64,000 nt of DNA, taken from contig NZ_JAPFHA010000005.1 in NCBI RefSeq assembly GCF_026586805.1, positions 1-64,000 on the forward strand, read 5' to 3'. Both the position numbers and the translations under genes were made by a program. Positions 28,409 through 38,988 of the stretch are shown in pieces. The notes beneath the pieces were generated by a model. That model worked only from the letters and a program-made list of their open reading frames with translations. It was not told where the DNA came from and ran no database searches. The DNA is from Niveibacterium sp. 24ML (GTDB taxonomy: Bacteria > Pseudomonadota > Gammaproteobacteria > Burkholderiales > Rhodocyclaceae). Within the stretch, counting starts at the first letter, position 1. Each line of letters starts with the position of its first letter.

Positions 28409-28615
28409 TTAAGTAAACCTCTACTATTAGTTAACTGCACCCGTTTTCTGTGGATAAACACAGAAATCTAAAATTTATCAATGTCTTGAAGGCGAAAAAA
28501 GTCTGTTCATAAACGGCGTAAGGTTTGATGAACAACTGGGGAAAGATTTCTGCTTCACCTCAACAAAGCTTGTTTTCCCCAAATCTTGCCATGTTCTACC
28601 CACTGTCAATCCACA
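28395..28615. repeat. Origin duplication, copy A (period 296 bp)
   Basis: First of two diverged tandem copies. Anchors at a constant 296-bp offset from copy B are GTTAAC (28395), CTACTATTAGT (28421), TGTGGATAA (28449), CAATGNCTTGAA (28479), CTGTTC (28503), the ACTGGGGA region (28535), TGTTTTCCCCAAAT (28571) and CAATCCACA (28607). No insertion or deletion separates most anchors, although the bases between them have diverged heavily. Confidence 0.75.
28421..28457 (-). promoter_or_regulatory. DnaA box plus DnaA-trio-like element, copy A
   Basis: On the minus strand this reads TTATCCACA, 17 bp, then ACTAATAGTAG, a box-spacer-trio order like the bacterial basal unwinding system (5'-TAA-TAG-TAG triplets). 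The direction of unwinding would be toward dnaN. Confidence 0.65.
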
Positions 28616-28690
28616 CTCATGAGCGAGTACTTTGGGTTTTCCGAGTCTATCCGGAGGGACCAAGTTCAGGCTGGTGCGACTGGTTTGGTT

Positions 28691-28911
28691 GTTAACAAGA
28701 TCTTGTAAACATATAACTACTATTAGTACACCTAGACGCAAATCTGTGGATAAGGCCGTTTAACAGCTAAAAAACAATGACTTGAATGATGTCTAACCCT
28801 GTTCGAAAGCTGCGTACTGTTGGGCGAACGAATGGGGATGCTTTTTTTGCGGCGCCTAGTTTCCAGTGTTTTCCCCAAATGATGCCCTTGTCTGTGCACG
28901 CTCAATCCACA
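28691..28911. repeat. Origin duplication, copy B (period 296 bp)
   Basis: Second copy, with the same anchors at 28691, 28717, 28745, 28775, 28799, 28831, 28867 and 28903. It ends a few bases before a perfect 7-bp hairpin (CTCAATC/GATTGAG, 28901-28918) just downstream of the dnaA stop. Confidence 0.75.
28717..28753 (-). promoter_or_regulatory. DnaA box plus DnaA-trio-like element, copy B
   Basis: Same arrangement and same 17-bp spacer as copy A, 296 bp away: TTATCCACA then ACTAATAGTAG on the minus strand, followed by an AT-rich stretch (TTATATGTTTACAAG). Confidence 0.68.
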
Positions 28912-28935
28912 GATTGAGGCACACAGAACCACGAT

Positions 28936-30363
28936 CTAGCTGCGCAGGGTTTGTGTAAGCACATGCAGGTCGTGGTTGAGTTGTTGATCTGCCAGACGTA
29001 GTTCAGCAATGGTCCTGCACGCATGCAGCACCGTGGTGTGGTCGCGACCGCCGAAGGCTTCGCCGATCGAGGGTAGTGATGAGGGCGTCAGTTCCTTGGC
29101 GAGGAACATTGCGACCTGGCGCGGACGTGCAATCGCGCGGGTCCGCTTCTTCGAGTGCATGTCCGAGACCTTGATCTTGTAGTAGTCCGAGACGGTCTTC
29201 TGGATCAGTTCGAAGGTGATCTGGCGATTGTGGGCGGCCAGCAGGTCACGCAAGGCTTCCTTGGCAAGTTCTAGGCTGATGTCACGGCCGTGGAAGCGCG
29301 CGAAGGCCAGCACCTTTTTGAGGGCGCCTTCAAGTTCGCGAACGTTGGAGCGCAGGTTCTTGGCAATCAGGAAGGCCACATCATCGGTCAGCAGGATGCG
29401 CTCGACCTCGGCCTTCTTCTTCAGGATGGCCACCCGCATTTCGAGTTCGGGCGGTTCGATCTGCACTGTCAAGCCCCAGTCGAATCGGGAGATGAGGCGG
29501 TCTTCGAGGCCGGTGACATCCTTCGGGTAGGTGTCACAGGTGATCACGATCTGCTTGCGTGCTTCGGTCAGCGCATTGAACGCGTGGAAGAACTCTTCCT
29601 GAGTGCGGTTCTTGTTGTTGAAGAACTGGATATCGTCGATCAGGAGAAGATCCAGCGAGCGGTAGTAACGCTTGAACTGATCGAAGCTCTTTTGCTGGTA
29701 AGCGCGCACCACGTCGGCGTAGTAGTCCTCGGCATGCACATAGCGGATCACGGCTTTCGGGTTCTGCTTCCAGACAGCGTTGCCGAGGGCGTGGATCAAG
29801 TGCGTCTTGCCGAGGCCGACACCACCGTAGACGAACAGCGGGTTGTAGCTTGTGCCCGGGTTCTGGGCCACCTGCATCGCGGCGGCGCGGGCGAGGTCGT
29901 TGGCACGGCCTGTCACCAGACTGTCGAAAGTGAAGTCGCGGTTCAGACGGGTGCGCTCGTAAGCGGCACTTTCGCTGCTTTCACTGCTTGCGCGCGACTG
30001 GGTCTGCGAGTCCTCACGGCCTTTTGCAATGGCAGGCGCTGCTGGCGCATTGGCTGGGCCGGGAGTTGGCTTTGGCATTGCTGGCGCAGTGTTGGCTTTG
30101 ACTGCTGCCGGCCGTGGCGTGTTGCCAATCGCCAGCGTGACCTGCACCGGTTCGCCGAAGTGATCGTGGCCGATTTCTTCGATCCGACGCAGGTAACGTT
30201 CACGCACCCATTGCAGGACGAAGCGATTGGGGGCGAGCAATTCCAGACTGCGGGGGTCGGCAGTCGGGGATGCAGAAAGTGCCCGGATCCAGGTGTTGAA
30301 CTGTTGTTGCGGCAGCTCAGCCTCGAGGCGGGATAGACAGGTAGACCAGAATTCGTTGCTCAC
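28936..30363 (-). CDS. dnaA: Chromosomal replication initiator DnaA
   Basis: Initiator ATPase of 475 residues that binds DnaA boxes and opens the origin. Domain I is [25 protein letters not shown]. An Ala/Pro-rich linker (domain II) spans about 90-140. Domain III contains Walker [17 protein letters not shown], Walker [11 protein letters not shown] and sensor ISRFDWGL. Domain IV contains the DNA-binding signature [15 protein letters not shown]. It is transcribed leftward toward the putative oriC. A DnaA box overlaps its predicted -35 region, suggesting autoregulation. Confidence 0.98.
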   Translation of the reverse strand: MSNEFWSTCLSRLEAELPQQQFNTWIRALSASPTADPRSLELLAPNRFVLQWVRERYLRRIEEIGHDHFGEPVQVTLAIGNTPRPAAVKANTAPAMPKPTPGPANAPAAPAIAKGREDSQTQSRASSESSESAAYERTRLNRDFTFDSLVTGRANDLARAAAMQVAQNPGTSYNPLFVYGGVGLGKTHLIHALGNAVWKQNPKAVIRYVHAEDYYADVVRAYQQKSFDQFKRYYRSLDLLLIDDIQFFNNKNRTQEEFFHAFNALTEARKQIVITCDTYPKDVTGLEDRLISRFDWGLTVQIEPPELEMRVAILKKKAEVERILLTDDVAFLIAKNLRSNVRELEGALKKVLAFARFHGRDISLELAKEALRDLLAAHNRQITFELIQKTVSDYYKIKVSDMHSKKRTRAIARPRQVAMFLAKELTPSSLPSIGEAFGGRDHTTVLHACRTIAELRLADQQLNHDLHVLTQTLRS

Positions 30364-30514
30364 GTTTTGCGCGAATGGCGCCCACTCCGCGACGGCGCGG
30401 ATGGCGTCGTACGGTTCGGCATCAACTCTTTGATTCTTATGTGGTTTTTATGCTTCAGTCGACGCCGTTTTGTGGATCTGAAACGGGTCGCGGATGAAGC
30501 GTCGGAAGCGAGTT

Positions 30515-30545
30515 ATTCTACGCTTGATTGACAGATTTATCCACA
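30515..30545 (-). promoter_or_regulatory. Candidate dnaA promoter overlapped by a DnaA box
   Basis: On the minus strand, TGGATA (30543-30538), a 17-bp spacer and TAGAAT (30520-30515) fit a sigma-70 promoter about 150 bp upstream of dnaA. The -35 hexamer lies inside the perfect DnaA box TTATCCACA at 30537-30545, so DnaA binding would block RNA polymerase. A second, variant box TGTGGAAAA is at 30556-30564. Other box-like words lie in 30440-30480. Confidence 0.5.
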
Positions 30546-30575
30546 GGCCAGACCCTGTGGAAAACATAAAAAGGC

Positions 30576-30604
30576 TTGACAAACAGTGCGTTACGCTGTG
30601 TAAT
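30576..30604 (+). promoter_or_regulatory. rpmH promoter (sigma-70)
   Basis: Perfect -35 TTGACA (30576-30581), 17-bp spacer, -10 TGTAAT (30599-30604), 35 bp before the rpmH ATG. It drives the rightward rpmH-rnpA-yidD-yidC cluster and is adjacent to the DnaA boxes of the divergent dnaA promoter. Confidence 0.75.
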
Positions 30605-30639
30605 CGCGCGTTTTTCCGCCTCAGCAAGGGAACAGAACA

Positions 30640-30774
30640 ATGAAGCGCACTTACCAGCCTTCCGTCGTCCGCCGCAAGCGCACGCACGGCTTCCTCGTCC
30701 GCTCGCGTACCCGTGGTGGTCGTGCAGTGCTCGCCGCACGCCGCGCCAAGGGCCGTCATCGTCTCGCAGTCTGA
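30640..30774 (+). CDS. rpmH: Ribosomal protein bL34
   Basis: Large-subunit ribosomal protein of 44 residues, highly basic. It has the family sequence [20 protein letters not shown] and ends [18 protein letters not shown]. The ribosome-binding site AAGGGAA lies a few bases upstream. It is the first gene of the conserved rpmH-rnpA-yidD-yidC-mnmE order that runs rightward from the origin. Confidence 0.97.
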   Translation: MKRTYQPSVVRRKRTHGFLVRSRTRGGRAVLAARRAKGRHRLAV

Positions 30775-30778
30775 ACGG

Positions 30779-31135
30779 TTGGTTGAAACTGCCAGCTTCG
30801 ACCTGATACCAGCCTACCGGCTGCATACGGGCGACGAGTTTTCGGCGGTTTTTTCCTTCCGCAGGGTCGTGCGGGGCAAAGTTTTCAATCTGCACTACCG
30901 ACCCAATGCCTTGCCAAGTGCGCGAATCGGCTTCGTGGTTGCAAAGAAGCTGGCGCGCCAGGCAGTGCAGCGCAATCTGATCAAGCGGATCGCCCGAGAG
31001 GCGTTCCGCCTGCGGCGCGCAACGCTGCCTTGCTGTGACCTGGTGCTTCGGCTTTCGGCTTCACCCAAAGCGACCAGTCGGGCCGCTCTGCGGCTTGAAG
31101 TCGATGCGCTTTTTGACCGCTTACCGCAGGGATGA
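30779..31135 (+). CDS. rnpA: Ribonuclease P protein component
   Basis: Protein cofactor of RNase P, which matures the 5' ends of tRNAs. Core motifs: RLHTGDEFSAVF at the N-terminus, then ARIGFVVAKKLARQAVQRNLIKRIAREAFR, the RNA-binding RNR-type helix (QRNLIKRIARE). The start is not certain. An ATG in the same frame at 30713 would overlap rpmH by 62 nt. The TTG at 30779 gives 118 residues, closer to the family length, and is preferred because homologues begin shortly before the xFDL..AYRL segment. Confidence 0.92.
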   Translation: MVETASFDLIPAYRLHTGDEFSAVFSFRRVVRGKVFNLHYRPNALPSARIGFVVAKKLARQAVQRNLIKRIAREAFRLRRATLPCCDLVLRLSASPKATSRAALRLEVDALFDRLPQG

Positions 31136-31141
31136 TTCGCC

Positions 31142-31351
31142 ATGAAGGCCGTGCTCATCCTCCTCTTGCGTGCATACCGGTTCTTCCTTAGTCCGTTCCT
31201 TGGACGCAACTGCCGCTTTCATCCCAGCTGTTCGGCGTACGCCATTGAAGCCTTGCAACGTTATGGTGCTATCAAAGGCTTCTGGCTCGCTGCGCGCCGT
31301 GTTACGCGTTGTCACCCGTGGAATGCTGGCGGGTATGATCCGGTACCCTGA
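31142..31351 (+). CDS. yidD: YidD, membrane protein insertion efficiency factor
   Basis: Small basic membrane-associated protein of 69 residues that assists YidC-dependent insertion. Family signature: [53 protein letters not shown]; the three cysteines and the GGYDPVP ending are intact. It lies 6 nt after rnpA and 55 bp before yidC in the usual operon. Confidence 0.96.
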   Translation: MKAVLILLLRAYRFFLSPFLGRNCRFHPSCSAYAIEALQRYGAIKGFWLAARRVTRCHPWNAGGYDPVP

Positions 31352-31406
31352 ATGTTGCGCACTTTGCGCGTACGACTGATATACCTACCCGAAACGACTG
31401 AATCCG

Positions 31407-33062
31407 ATGGATAACCGCCGCCTGATCCTTCTGGTGATCTTCAGCATGTCGCTCGTCATGCTTTGGGACGCCTGGCTGAAGCACAACCAGCCGAAAACGC
31501 CTGCGGCCGTCGCCGCTGCCGCAACCCAGGGTGCAACGCCGGTGCCGTCGGCGCCGGGCGTGGTTGCCGCGCCACCGGTTTCGGGTACCGAAGCAGTTGC
31601 TCGCGCTGAACGCCAGAAGGCGCCGAAGCTTCTGATCGAGACCGATCTGATTCGAGCGGAAGTGTCGGCACTGGGCGGCGATCTGGTGCGGCTTGAATTG
31701 CTCAAGCATGGCGCGAACGATGATCCGAAGAAGCCCTTTGTCCTTTTTGAAGAGGGCGGGGCGCATACCTATCTTGCGCAGAGTGGGCTGATCGGGGCGG
31801 GCTTGCCCAATCACAAGACGGTCTTTGCTTTGCCGACGACCGGAAAGCTCGTGCTGAAGGATGGTGAGCAATCGCTGGTGGTCAGGCTTGAGGCACCGGA
31901 GCAGAACGGCATCAAGGTCGCCAAGGTGCTGACCTTCCATCGTGGTACCTACGTGGTGGATGTCGGTTACGAGATCAATAACGCAAGCACGGGCGCCGTC
32001 ACCGGTCATGCGTATTACCAGCTGACGCGGGATACCAAGTCGGCCGAAACCACTGCGGGTTTCTTTGGCGGTGCGCAGACTTACACCGGCCCGGCGTTCT
32101 ATACCGAGGCCGAGAAGTACAAGAAGATCGATTTCAGCTCGATCGAGAAGAACGAGGCCAAGCTTCCCAAGCCTGCAGCGGACGGTTGGGTGGCAATGGT
32201 TCAACACTACTTCGTGTCGGCTTATGTGCCGGCTGCGGGTCAGCGTGAGTTCTATGCGCGGCCGCTCGATGGTGGGCTTGTCTCGGCGGGGGTGATTCAG
32301 CCGTTTGCAGCGCTTGCGGCAGGGGCGAAAGCGACGGTATCCGTCCCGCTTTACGTTGGTCCGCAGGAACAGAACAAGCTTTCGGCACTGGCGCCGGGCT
32401 TGGATCTGGTGGTGGACTATGGTTGGTTGACGGTGATCGCTGCGCCGATCTTCTGGTGCCTGGCCTGGCTGCACAAGCTGGTCGGGAACTGGGGCTGGGC
32501 GATCATTGCGCTGACGGTGCTGATCAAACTGGCGTTCTTCCCCTTGTCTGCCGCGTCCTACAAGTCCATGGCGAAAATGAAGACGATCATGCCTCGCATG
32601 AAGCGGATTCAGGAGCAGTACAAGGACGACCGGATGAAGATGAACCAGGAGATGATGGAGCTGTACAAGAAGGAGAAGGTCAACCCGATGGGCGGGTGCT
32701 GGCCGATCCTGATCCAGATGCCGGTGTTCATCGCCTTGTACTGGGTGCTGCTGGGCGCCGTCGAGATGCGTCAGGCGCCCTGGCTGGGCTGGATTACTGA
32801 CCTCTCGATCAAGGATCCGTACTTCGTCCTGCCGATCATCATGGGTGTCACCAGTCTGATCCAGATGAAACTTCAGCCGGCGCCGGCTGATCCGGTGCAG
32901 GCGAAAGTCATGATGTTCATGCCGGTTTTCTTCACGGTGATGATGGCGTGGTTTCCGGCGGGGCTGGTGCTTTACTGGGTGGTCAACAACGTTCTGTCGA
33001 TTGGTCAGCAGTGGTACATCATACGGATGATCGAAGGTGGCGGAAAAGCAGCCAACAGTTGA
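31407..33062 (+). CDS. yidC: Membrane protein insertase YidC/Oxa1
   Basis: Inner-membrane insertase of 551 residues. The N-terminal anchor is [23 protein letters not shown], followed by a linker and the large periplasmic beta-sandwich domain (about residues 70-330) typical of Gram-negative YidC. The C-terminal Oxa1 core spans [53 protein letters not shown], with the conserved [14 protein letters not shown] and [16 protein letters not shown] helices. It overlaps mnmE by 26 bp at its 3' end. Confidence 0.98.
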   Translation: MDNRRLILLVIFSMSLVMLWDAWLKHNQPKTPAAVAAAATQGATPVPSAPGVVAAPPVSGTEAVARAERQKAPKLLIETDLIRAEVSALGGDLVRLELLKHGANDDPKKPFVLFEEGGAHTYLAQSGLIGAGLPNHKTVFALPTTGKLVLKDGEQSLVVRLEAPEQNGIKVAKVLTFHRGTYVVDVGYEINNASTGAVTGHAYYQLTRDTKSAETTAGFFGGAQTYTGPAFYTEAEKYKKIDFSSIEKNEAKLPKPAADGWVAMVQHYFVSAYVPAAGQREFYARPLDGGLVSAGVIQPFAALAAGAKATVSVPLYVGPQEQNKLSALAPGLDLVVDYGWLTVIAAPIFWCLAWLHKLVGNWGWAIIALTVLIKLAFFPLSAASYKSMAKMKTIMPRMKRIQEQYKDDRMKMNQEMMELYKKEKVNPMGGCWPILIQMPVFIALYWVLLGAVEMRQAPWLGWITDLSIKDPYFVLPIIMGVTSLIQMKLQPAPADPVQAKVMMFMPVFFTVMMAWFPAGLVLYWVVNNVLSIGQQWYIIRMIEGGGKAANS

Positions 33063-34395
33063 GTCGATTGCGGCGATAGCCACTGCGCCGGGGCGCGGTG
33101 GCATCGGTGTCGTCAGGGTTTCGGGGAGTGGGCTTGAAGCTTTCGCGAAGCGCCTGACGGGCAAGACGCCTCAGCCGCGTCTTGCCCAGCTGAGCAAGTT
33201 CCTCGATAGCGAAGGCCGGCCAATTGATGCCGGCCTTATGCTTTTCTTTCCCGGCCCGCATTCCTACACCGGTGAAGACGTACTCGAGTTGCAGGGTCAT
33301 GGAGGGCCGGTGGTCATGCGGCTCTTGCTGGCGCGCTGTCTTGAGTTGGGTGCGCGGCTTGCGCGACCCGGTGAGTTCACCGAGCGCGCCTTTCTGAACG
33401 ACAAGCTCGATCTGGCGCAGGCCGAGGCTGTGGCGGATCTGATTGATGCGGATACGTCAGCGGCGGCACGTTCGGCCTTGCGCTCGCTCGACGGGGATTT
33501 CTCACGGCAGGTGCATGCCTGGCGCGACAAGCTGATTGAGCTGCGCATGCTGGTTGAAGCAACGCTGGATTTTCCCGAGGAAGAGATCGACTTCCTGCGG
33601 GCGGCGCGTGCCTTCGAGCGTCTGGATGTTCTGGGTGATGAACTGGATCGGATGCTTGCGACGGCAAGGCAGGGCAGCTTGCTGCGGAGTGGTTTGCATG
33701 TCGTGTTGGCCGGCCAGCCTAACGTCGGTAAGTCGAGTCTGCTAAATCGCCTGTCTGGCGAGGATCGCGCAATCGTCACGGATGTCGCCGGTACAACGCG
33801 GGATGTGCTTCGCGAAACGATCCAGATCAAGGGGATTCCGCTTCATATCATCGATACCGCCGGTCTGCGGGAAACGGAGGACGCCGTCGAGCGGATCGGG
33901 ATTGCACGTAGCTGGAAGGAAATCGGTCGCGCGGATGTCGTGTTGCGCCTAGTTGATGCGAGGGACGGCATCACTGCCGCAGATCATGAAATTGATGCGC
34001 GCTTGCCTGATGCGGTGCCGGTCATCTGGGCCTTCAACAAGATCGACCTGATCGGTGCCCAGGCGCTGCGGGTTGAAGCCGCTGACGGGGTAGAGATTCA
34101 TCTGTCTGCTGCAAGCGGAGCCGGGATGGATTTGCTGCGTGCCGAGTTGTTGCGGGTTGCCGGTTGGGAGGCTCACGGCGAAGAGGTGTTCCTCGCCCGC
34201 GAGCGCCATGTCGAAGCCTTGCGGGATGCGCGCGAGCGGATCGCCTTGGCGCTGACGCGCGCGCATGAAGAGGCACTGGAACTGATGGCCGAGGAGTTGC
34301 GGCTGGCGCAGGAAGCGGTGAATCGGATCACCGGTGAGTTCGGCGCTGATGATTTGCTGGGCGTGATTTTTTCGCGCTTCTGTATCGGGAAATAG
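33037..34395 (+). CDS. mnmE: tRNA modification GTPase MnmE
   Basis: With MnmG it makes the 5-carboxymethylaminomethyl modification of wobble uridine in tRNAs. The product has 452 residues: an N-terminal tetrahydrofolate-binding domain ([21 protein letters not shown]-like start, PRLAQLSKF), helical domain, G domain with [38 protein letters not shown] and NKIDL, and the invariant C-terminal FCIGK. The start is GTG at 33037, inside the last codons of yidC. mnmG lies 1.3 kb downstream, separated by a small gene, a transporter gene and two parS sites. Confidence 0.98.
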   Translation: MAEKQPTVESIAAIATAPGRGGIGVVRVSGSGLEAFAKRLTGKTPQPRLAQLSKFLDSEGRPIDAGLMLFFPGPHSYTGEDVLELQGHGGPVVMRLLLARCLELGARLARPGEFTERAFLNDKLDLAQAEAVADLIDADTSAAARSALRSLDGDFSRQVHAWRDKLIELRMLVEATLDFPEEEIDFLRAARAFERLDVLGDELDRMLATARQGSLLRSGLHVVLAGQPNVGKSSLLNRLSGEDRAIVTDVAGTTRDVLRETIQIKGIPLHIIDTAGLRETEDAVERIGIARSWKEIGRADVVLRLVDARDGITAADHEIDARLPDAVPVIWAFNKIDLIGAQALRVEAADGVEIHLSAASGAGMDLLRAELLRVAGWEAHGEEVFLARERHVEALRDARERIALALTRAHEEALELMAEELRLAQEAVNRITGEFGADDLLGVIFSRFCIGK

Positions 34396-34407
34396 GATGG
34401 AGCTGGA

Positions 34408-34752
34408 ATGAGTGAGTTTGATCTGAGTTACTACGATGAAGAAGCGGCCGGCCTGGCGCTTGAGATCGAGCGAAAGTTGGTGATCCTGAATCTCGACTGG
34501 ACGGATCCGACTGTGATGCGGATGCTCGCGAAGGAGGTTCTGGCCGCGAACAACGGTGGTCGAGAGATCGGAAGTGGCGCTGAGTTCTCGCGCGATCAGA
34601 CCTGCGAGGAACTGTTCGGTCTGATCGCGTTGATGAACAAGTTGATGTGCGAGGCTGCGGAGAAGGGCGTTGAGGTTCATGGAAACGACGCTTGGAAGGC
34701 GGTGGCGCGAGCACTGTGGTTGGAGAAGGAAGAAAGGGAAGCCAATGTGTGA
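34408..34752 (+). CDS. Small soluble hypothetical protein
   Basis: Product of 114 residues, acidic and predicted mostly helical (YYDEEAAGLALEIERKLVILNLDW, ELFGLIALMNKLMCEAAEKGVEVHG, WKAVARALWLEKEERE). No signal peptide, membrane segment or known family is recognised. GGAGCTGGA precedes the ATG, 12 bp after mnmE, so it is probably translated from the mnmE transcript. The stop is followed by a parS site. Function unknown. Confidence 0.65.
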   Translation: MSEFDLSYYDEEAAGLALEIERKLVILNLDWTDPTVMRMLAKEVLAANNGGREIGSGAEFSRDQTCEELFGLIALMNKLMCEAAEKGVEVHGNDAWKAVARALWLEKEEREANV

Positions 34753-34765
34753 TTGCCCGTGGGTT

Positions 34766-34781
34766 TGTTCCACGTGGAACA
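34766..34781. other. parS: parS site 1
   Basis: TGTTCCACGTGGAACA, a perfect 16-bp palindrome with the ParB-binding parS consensus (TGTTNCACGTGNAACA). It lies between the small hypothetical gene and the TSUP gene, about 5-6 kb from the putative origin. Confidence 0.93.
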
Positions 34782-34797
34782 CACGTTCGCGGTGCTG

Positions 34798-35556
34798 ATG
34801 GATTGGTTTCTTCTACTGGGTGGGGCCTTCCTCGCCGGCCTGGTTGATGCCGTAGTCGGTGGAGGTGGGCTGATCCAGATCCCACTCTTGCTCTCAGTGT
34901 TTCCTGCGACGCCGATCGCAGTCTTGTTTGGCACGAACAAGGTGTCTTCGGTTTCGGGTACGCTGGGTGCTTGCATTCGGTATGTGCGTGAGATTGCGCT
35001 GCCGTGGCGCACGGTCTGTTGGGCCGCTGCCGCTGCCTTCATTGGCGCGTGGCTGGGTGCTCAGGCGGTCAGCTTGCTGCCAAAGGAAGTTCTGAAACCC
35101 TTTGTGTTGGTGATGCTCGTGCTGGTGGGTGCCTACACCTTCGTCAGGAAGGATTTCGGGCGACTCGAACGGGCATCGCTTCCCGCGCACTGGGTGCTTC
35201 CACTCTCACTCATCGCCGGTGGCGTCATCGGTTTCTATGATGGGTTCTTCGGGCCCGGCACCGGCAGCTTCCTGATCTTTGTCTTCGTGCGCTGGTTTGG
35301 TTTTGATTTCCTGAAGGCCTCGGCGTCGGCGAAGGTGGTGAACGTAGCCACCAATCTGGCTGCAATCGCTTCCTTCGCTCTGGGTGAGGGCATCCTGTGG
35401 AAGGTCGGAGCCCTGATGGCGATTGCGAACCTGGCTGGCTCACAAGTCGGCGCGCATTTCGCACTCAAGCATGGCAATGGATTCATTCGGTGGGTCTTTC
35501 TTGTGCTGGTCTCCGTGCTGGTTGTGAAGCTGGGGGCTGAGATGATCATTGCGTAG
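34798..35556 (+). CDS. TSUP-family (TauE/SafE) membrane transporter
   Basis: Inner-membrane protein of 252 residues, with about eight hydrophobic segments in two repeats. Repeat motifs GLVDAVVGGGGLIQIPLLL and GFYDGFFGPGTGSFLIFVFV are typical of TauE/SafE (DUF81) proteins, implicated in movement of sulfite, sulfoacetate or other sulfur-containing anions. Start taken at ATG 34798 (MDWFLLLGG), because the upstream open frame would translate through parS site 1. Unusually, perfect parS sites lie immediately before the start and overlapping the very end of the gene, between mnmE and mnmG. The substrate is unknown. Confidence 0.85.
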   Translation: MDWFLLLGGAFLAGLVDAVVGGGGLIQIPLLLSVFPATPIAVLFGTNKVSSVSGTLGACIRYVREIALPWRTVCWAAAAAFIGAWLGAQAVSLLPKEVLKPFVLVMLVLVGAYTFVRKDFGRLERASLPAHWVLPLSLIAGGVIGFYDGFFGPGTGSFLIFVFVRWFGFDFLKASASAKVVNVATNLAAIASFALGEGILWKVGALMAIANLAGSQVGAHFALKHGNGFIRWVFLVLVSVLVVKLGAEMIIA

Positions 35557-35572
35557 TGTTCCACGTGGAACA
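35557..35572. other. parS: parS site 2
   Basis: TGTTCCACGTGGAACA, identical to site 1 and 791 bp away, directly after the TSUP stop codon and 117 bp before mnmG. Together the two sites probably nucleate ParB spreading over this region. Confidence 0.93.
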
Positions 35573-35688
35573 CCATGCCGCCTTGCCAGTATCCCCGCGC
35601 GACCTGTCCTGGCGTCTAGGATTTTTCGCGCTCAGCCCGTATCATTCCGCCCCTTCCCCTGATTCAGCCCCTTCCGCGGGAGCACAAC

Positions 35689-37580
<1,892 letters not shown>

Positions 37581-37584
<4 letters not shown>

Positions 37585-38207
37585 GCCCCAAAGAACTCCT
37601 CGACAATGGCCTCGCCGAACTGGGCCTCGACCTCAGCGCCGACACCCGCGAACGCCTGCTCGCCTACGCCGCGCTGATCGCCAAGTGGAACAAGGTCTAC
37701 AACCTCACTGCGATCCGTAATGCGGACGAGATCATCACCCTGCATCTGCTCGATTCGCTGACCGTGCTGCCGCATGTGAAGGTCGATCGCATCGCCGACA
37801 TCGGCGCCGGCGCCGGGCTGCCCGGCATCGTGCTCGCGATCGTGCGACCGGATCTGGAAGTGCATACCGTCGACACGGTGCAGAAGAAGGTCACCTTCAT
37901 GCGCCAGGCCAAGATCGATCTGGGTCTGAAGAACCTCGAATCGCACCATGTCCGTGTCGAGCAATGGCAGCCGGCGAAGCCCTTCACGGCGGTGATCTCG
38001 CGTGCCTTCTCGGATATGGCGGACTTCATCAAGCTGACCGATCACCTTGTCGCTGACGACGGTCACTGGCTGGCCATGAAGGGCGTGTATCCTCATGAAG
38101 AACTCGCACAGCTGCCGGCCGGCGTGCGGATGAAAGAAGCAATCGCCCTGCGGCTGCCTGGCGCGGCCGACACCCACCGACATTTGATCGTTCTCGAGCG
38201 CAGCTGA
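37581..38207 (+). CDS. rsmG: 16S rRNA m7G527 methyltransferase RsmG (GidB)
   Basis: SAM-dependent methyltransferase of 208 residues, modifying G527 of 16S rRNA; loss gives low-level streptomycin resistance in other bacteria. The SAM site is [20 protein letters not shown]. Supporting segments: [12 protein letters not shown] and [11 protein letters not shown] before it, [13 protein letters not shown] after. It overlaps mnmG by 4 nt, and its TGA shares one base with the parA ATG (TGATG), so the three genes are translationally coupled. Confidence 0.97.
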
Positions 38208-38977
38208 TGGCCCGTATTTTCGCAGTCGCCAACCAGAAGGGCGGCGTAGGCAAGACCACCACCACCGTCAATCTTTCGGCCGCGCTCGCGGCGCATGGCC
38301 AGCGCGTGCTGCTGGTCGACCTCGACCCGCAGGGCAATGCCACGATGGGGTCGGGCGTCGATAAGCGCAGCCTGCCGGCGTCGGTGTACCACCTGCTGGT
38401 CGGCCTCAACACCTTGGCGGAAGTGCGCGCGCGCTCCGAAGCCGGTGGCTACGATGTGCTGCCGAGTAATCGTGATCTCGCCGGTGCCGAGGTCGAGATG
38501 GTGGACCTCGATAACCGCGAAAACCGGCTGCGCGACGCGCTGCGCGCGGTCGACGACGAGTACGATTTCGTGTTGGTCGATTGCCCGCCTTCGCTGTCGA
38601 TGCTCACGCTCAACGGCCTTTGTGCCGCACATGGCGTGATCATCCCGATGCAGTGCGAGTACTACGCGCTCGAGGGCCTCTCGGATCTGGTGAACACCAT
38701 CAAGCAGGTGCACGCCAAGCTCAATCGCGATCTGAAGATCATCGGCCTGCTGCGCGTGATGTTCGATCCGCGCAGCACGCTCTCGCAGCAGGTGTCGGCG
38801 CAGCTTGAATCCCACTTTGGCGACAAGGTCTTCAAGGCCGTGATCCCGCGCAACGTGCGGCTTGCCGAAGCCCCCAGCCACGGTTTGCCGGGCGTAGTGT
38901 TCGACAAGGCGGCCAAGGGTTCGCAGGCCTACCTCGCTTTTGCCGCCGAGATGATCGAGCGGATCAAGACGATCTGA
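38207..38977 (+). CDS. parA: Chromosome partitioning ATPase ParA (Soj)
   Basis: Deviant Walker ATPase of 256 residues that drives origin segregation by binding nucleoid DNA when ATP-bound and being stimulated by ParB at parS. The deviant Walker A is KGGVGKTTTTVNLSAAL; Walker B is YDFVLVDCPPSL; conserved QCEYYALEGLSDL and VMFDPRSTLSQQV follow. There is no N-terminal DNA-binding domain, as expected for chromosomal (type Ib-like) ParA. It is coupled to rsmG; parB follows after a GNAT gene. Confidence 0.97.
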   Translation: MARIFAVANQKGGVGKTTTTVNLSAALAAHGQRVLLVDLDPQGNATMGSGVDKRSLPASVYHLLVGLNTLAEVRARSEAGGYDVLPSNRDLAGAEVEMVDLDNRENRLRDALRAVDDEYDFVLVDCPPSLSMLTLNGLCAAHGVIIPMQCEYYALEGLSDLVNTIKQVHAKLNRDLKIIGLLRVMFDPRSTLSQQVSAQLESHFGDKVFKAVIPRNVRLAEAPSHGLPGVVFDKAAKGSQAYLAFAAEMIERIKTI

Positions 38978-38988
38978 GCGCGGCAGCA

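Larger units (their letters stand above)
28409..28935. other. oriC: Probable chromosomal origin of replication (oriC), dnaA-dnaN gap
   Basis: A 527-bp gap between dnaN and dnaA, AT-rich relative to its surroundings, with two perfect DnaA boxes (TGTGGATAA, reading TTATCCACA on the minus strand) at 28449-28457 and 28745-28753. Diverged box-like CAATCCACA occurs at 28607 and 28903. The motif ACTAATAGTAG (minus strand) follows each perfect box after 17 bp, resembling the DnaA-trio unwinding element. Genes on both sides are transcribed away from this region. No protein-coding gene is supported inside. Confidence 0.8.

Noticed and set aside
28478-28741. 87-codon minus-strand frame inside the origin gap
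   Set aside because: Covers the DnaA-box and trio motifs of the duplicated origin; no homology and no ribosome-binding site. Treated as a chance frame.
28901-28918. Perfect 7-bp hairpin after dnaA as terminator
   Set aside because: CTCAATC/GATTGAG is well formed, but no T-tract follows in the dnaA direction, and it overlaps the duplicated CAATCCACA word, so it is more likely part of the origin.
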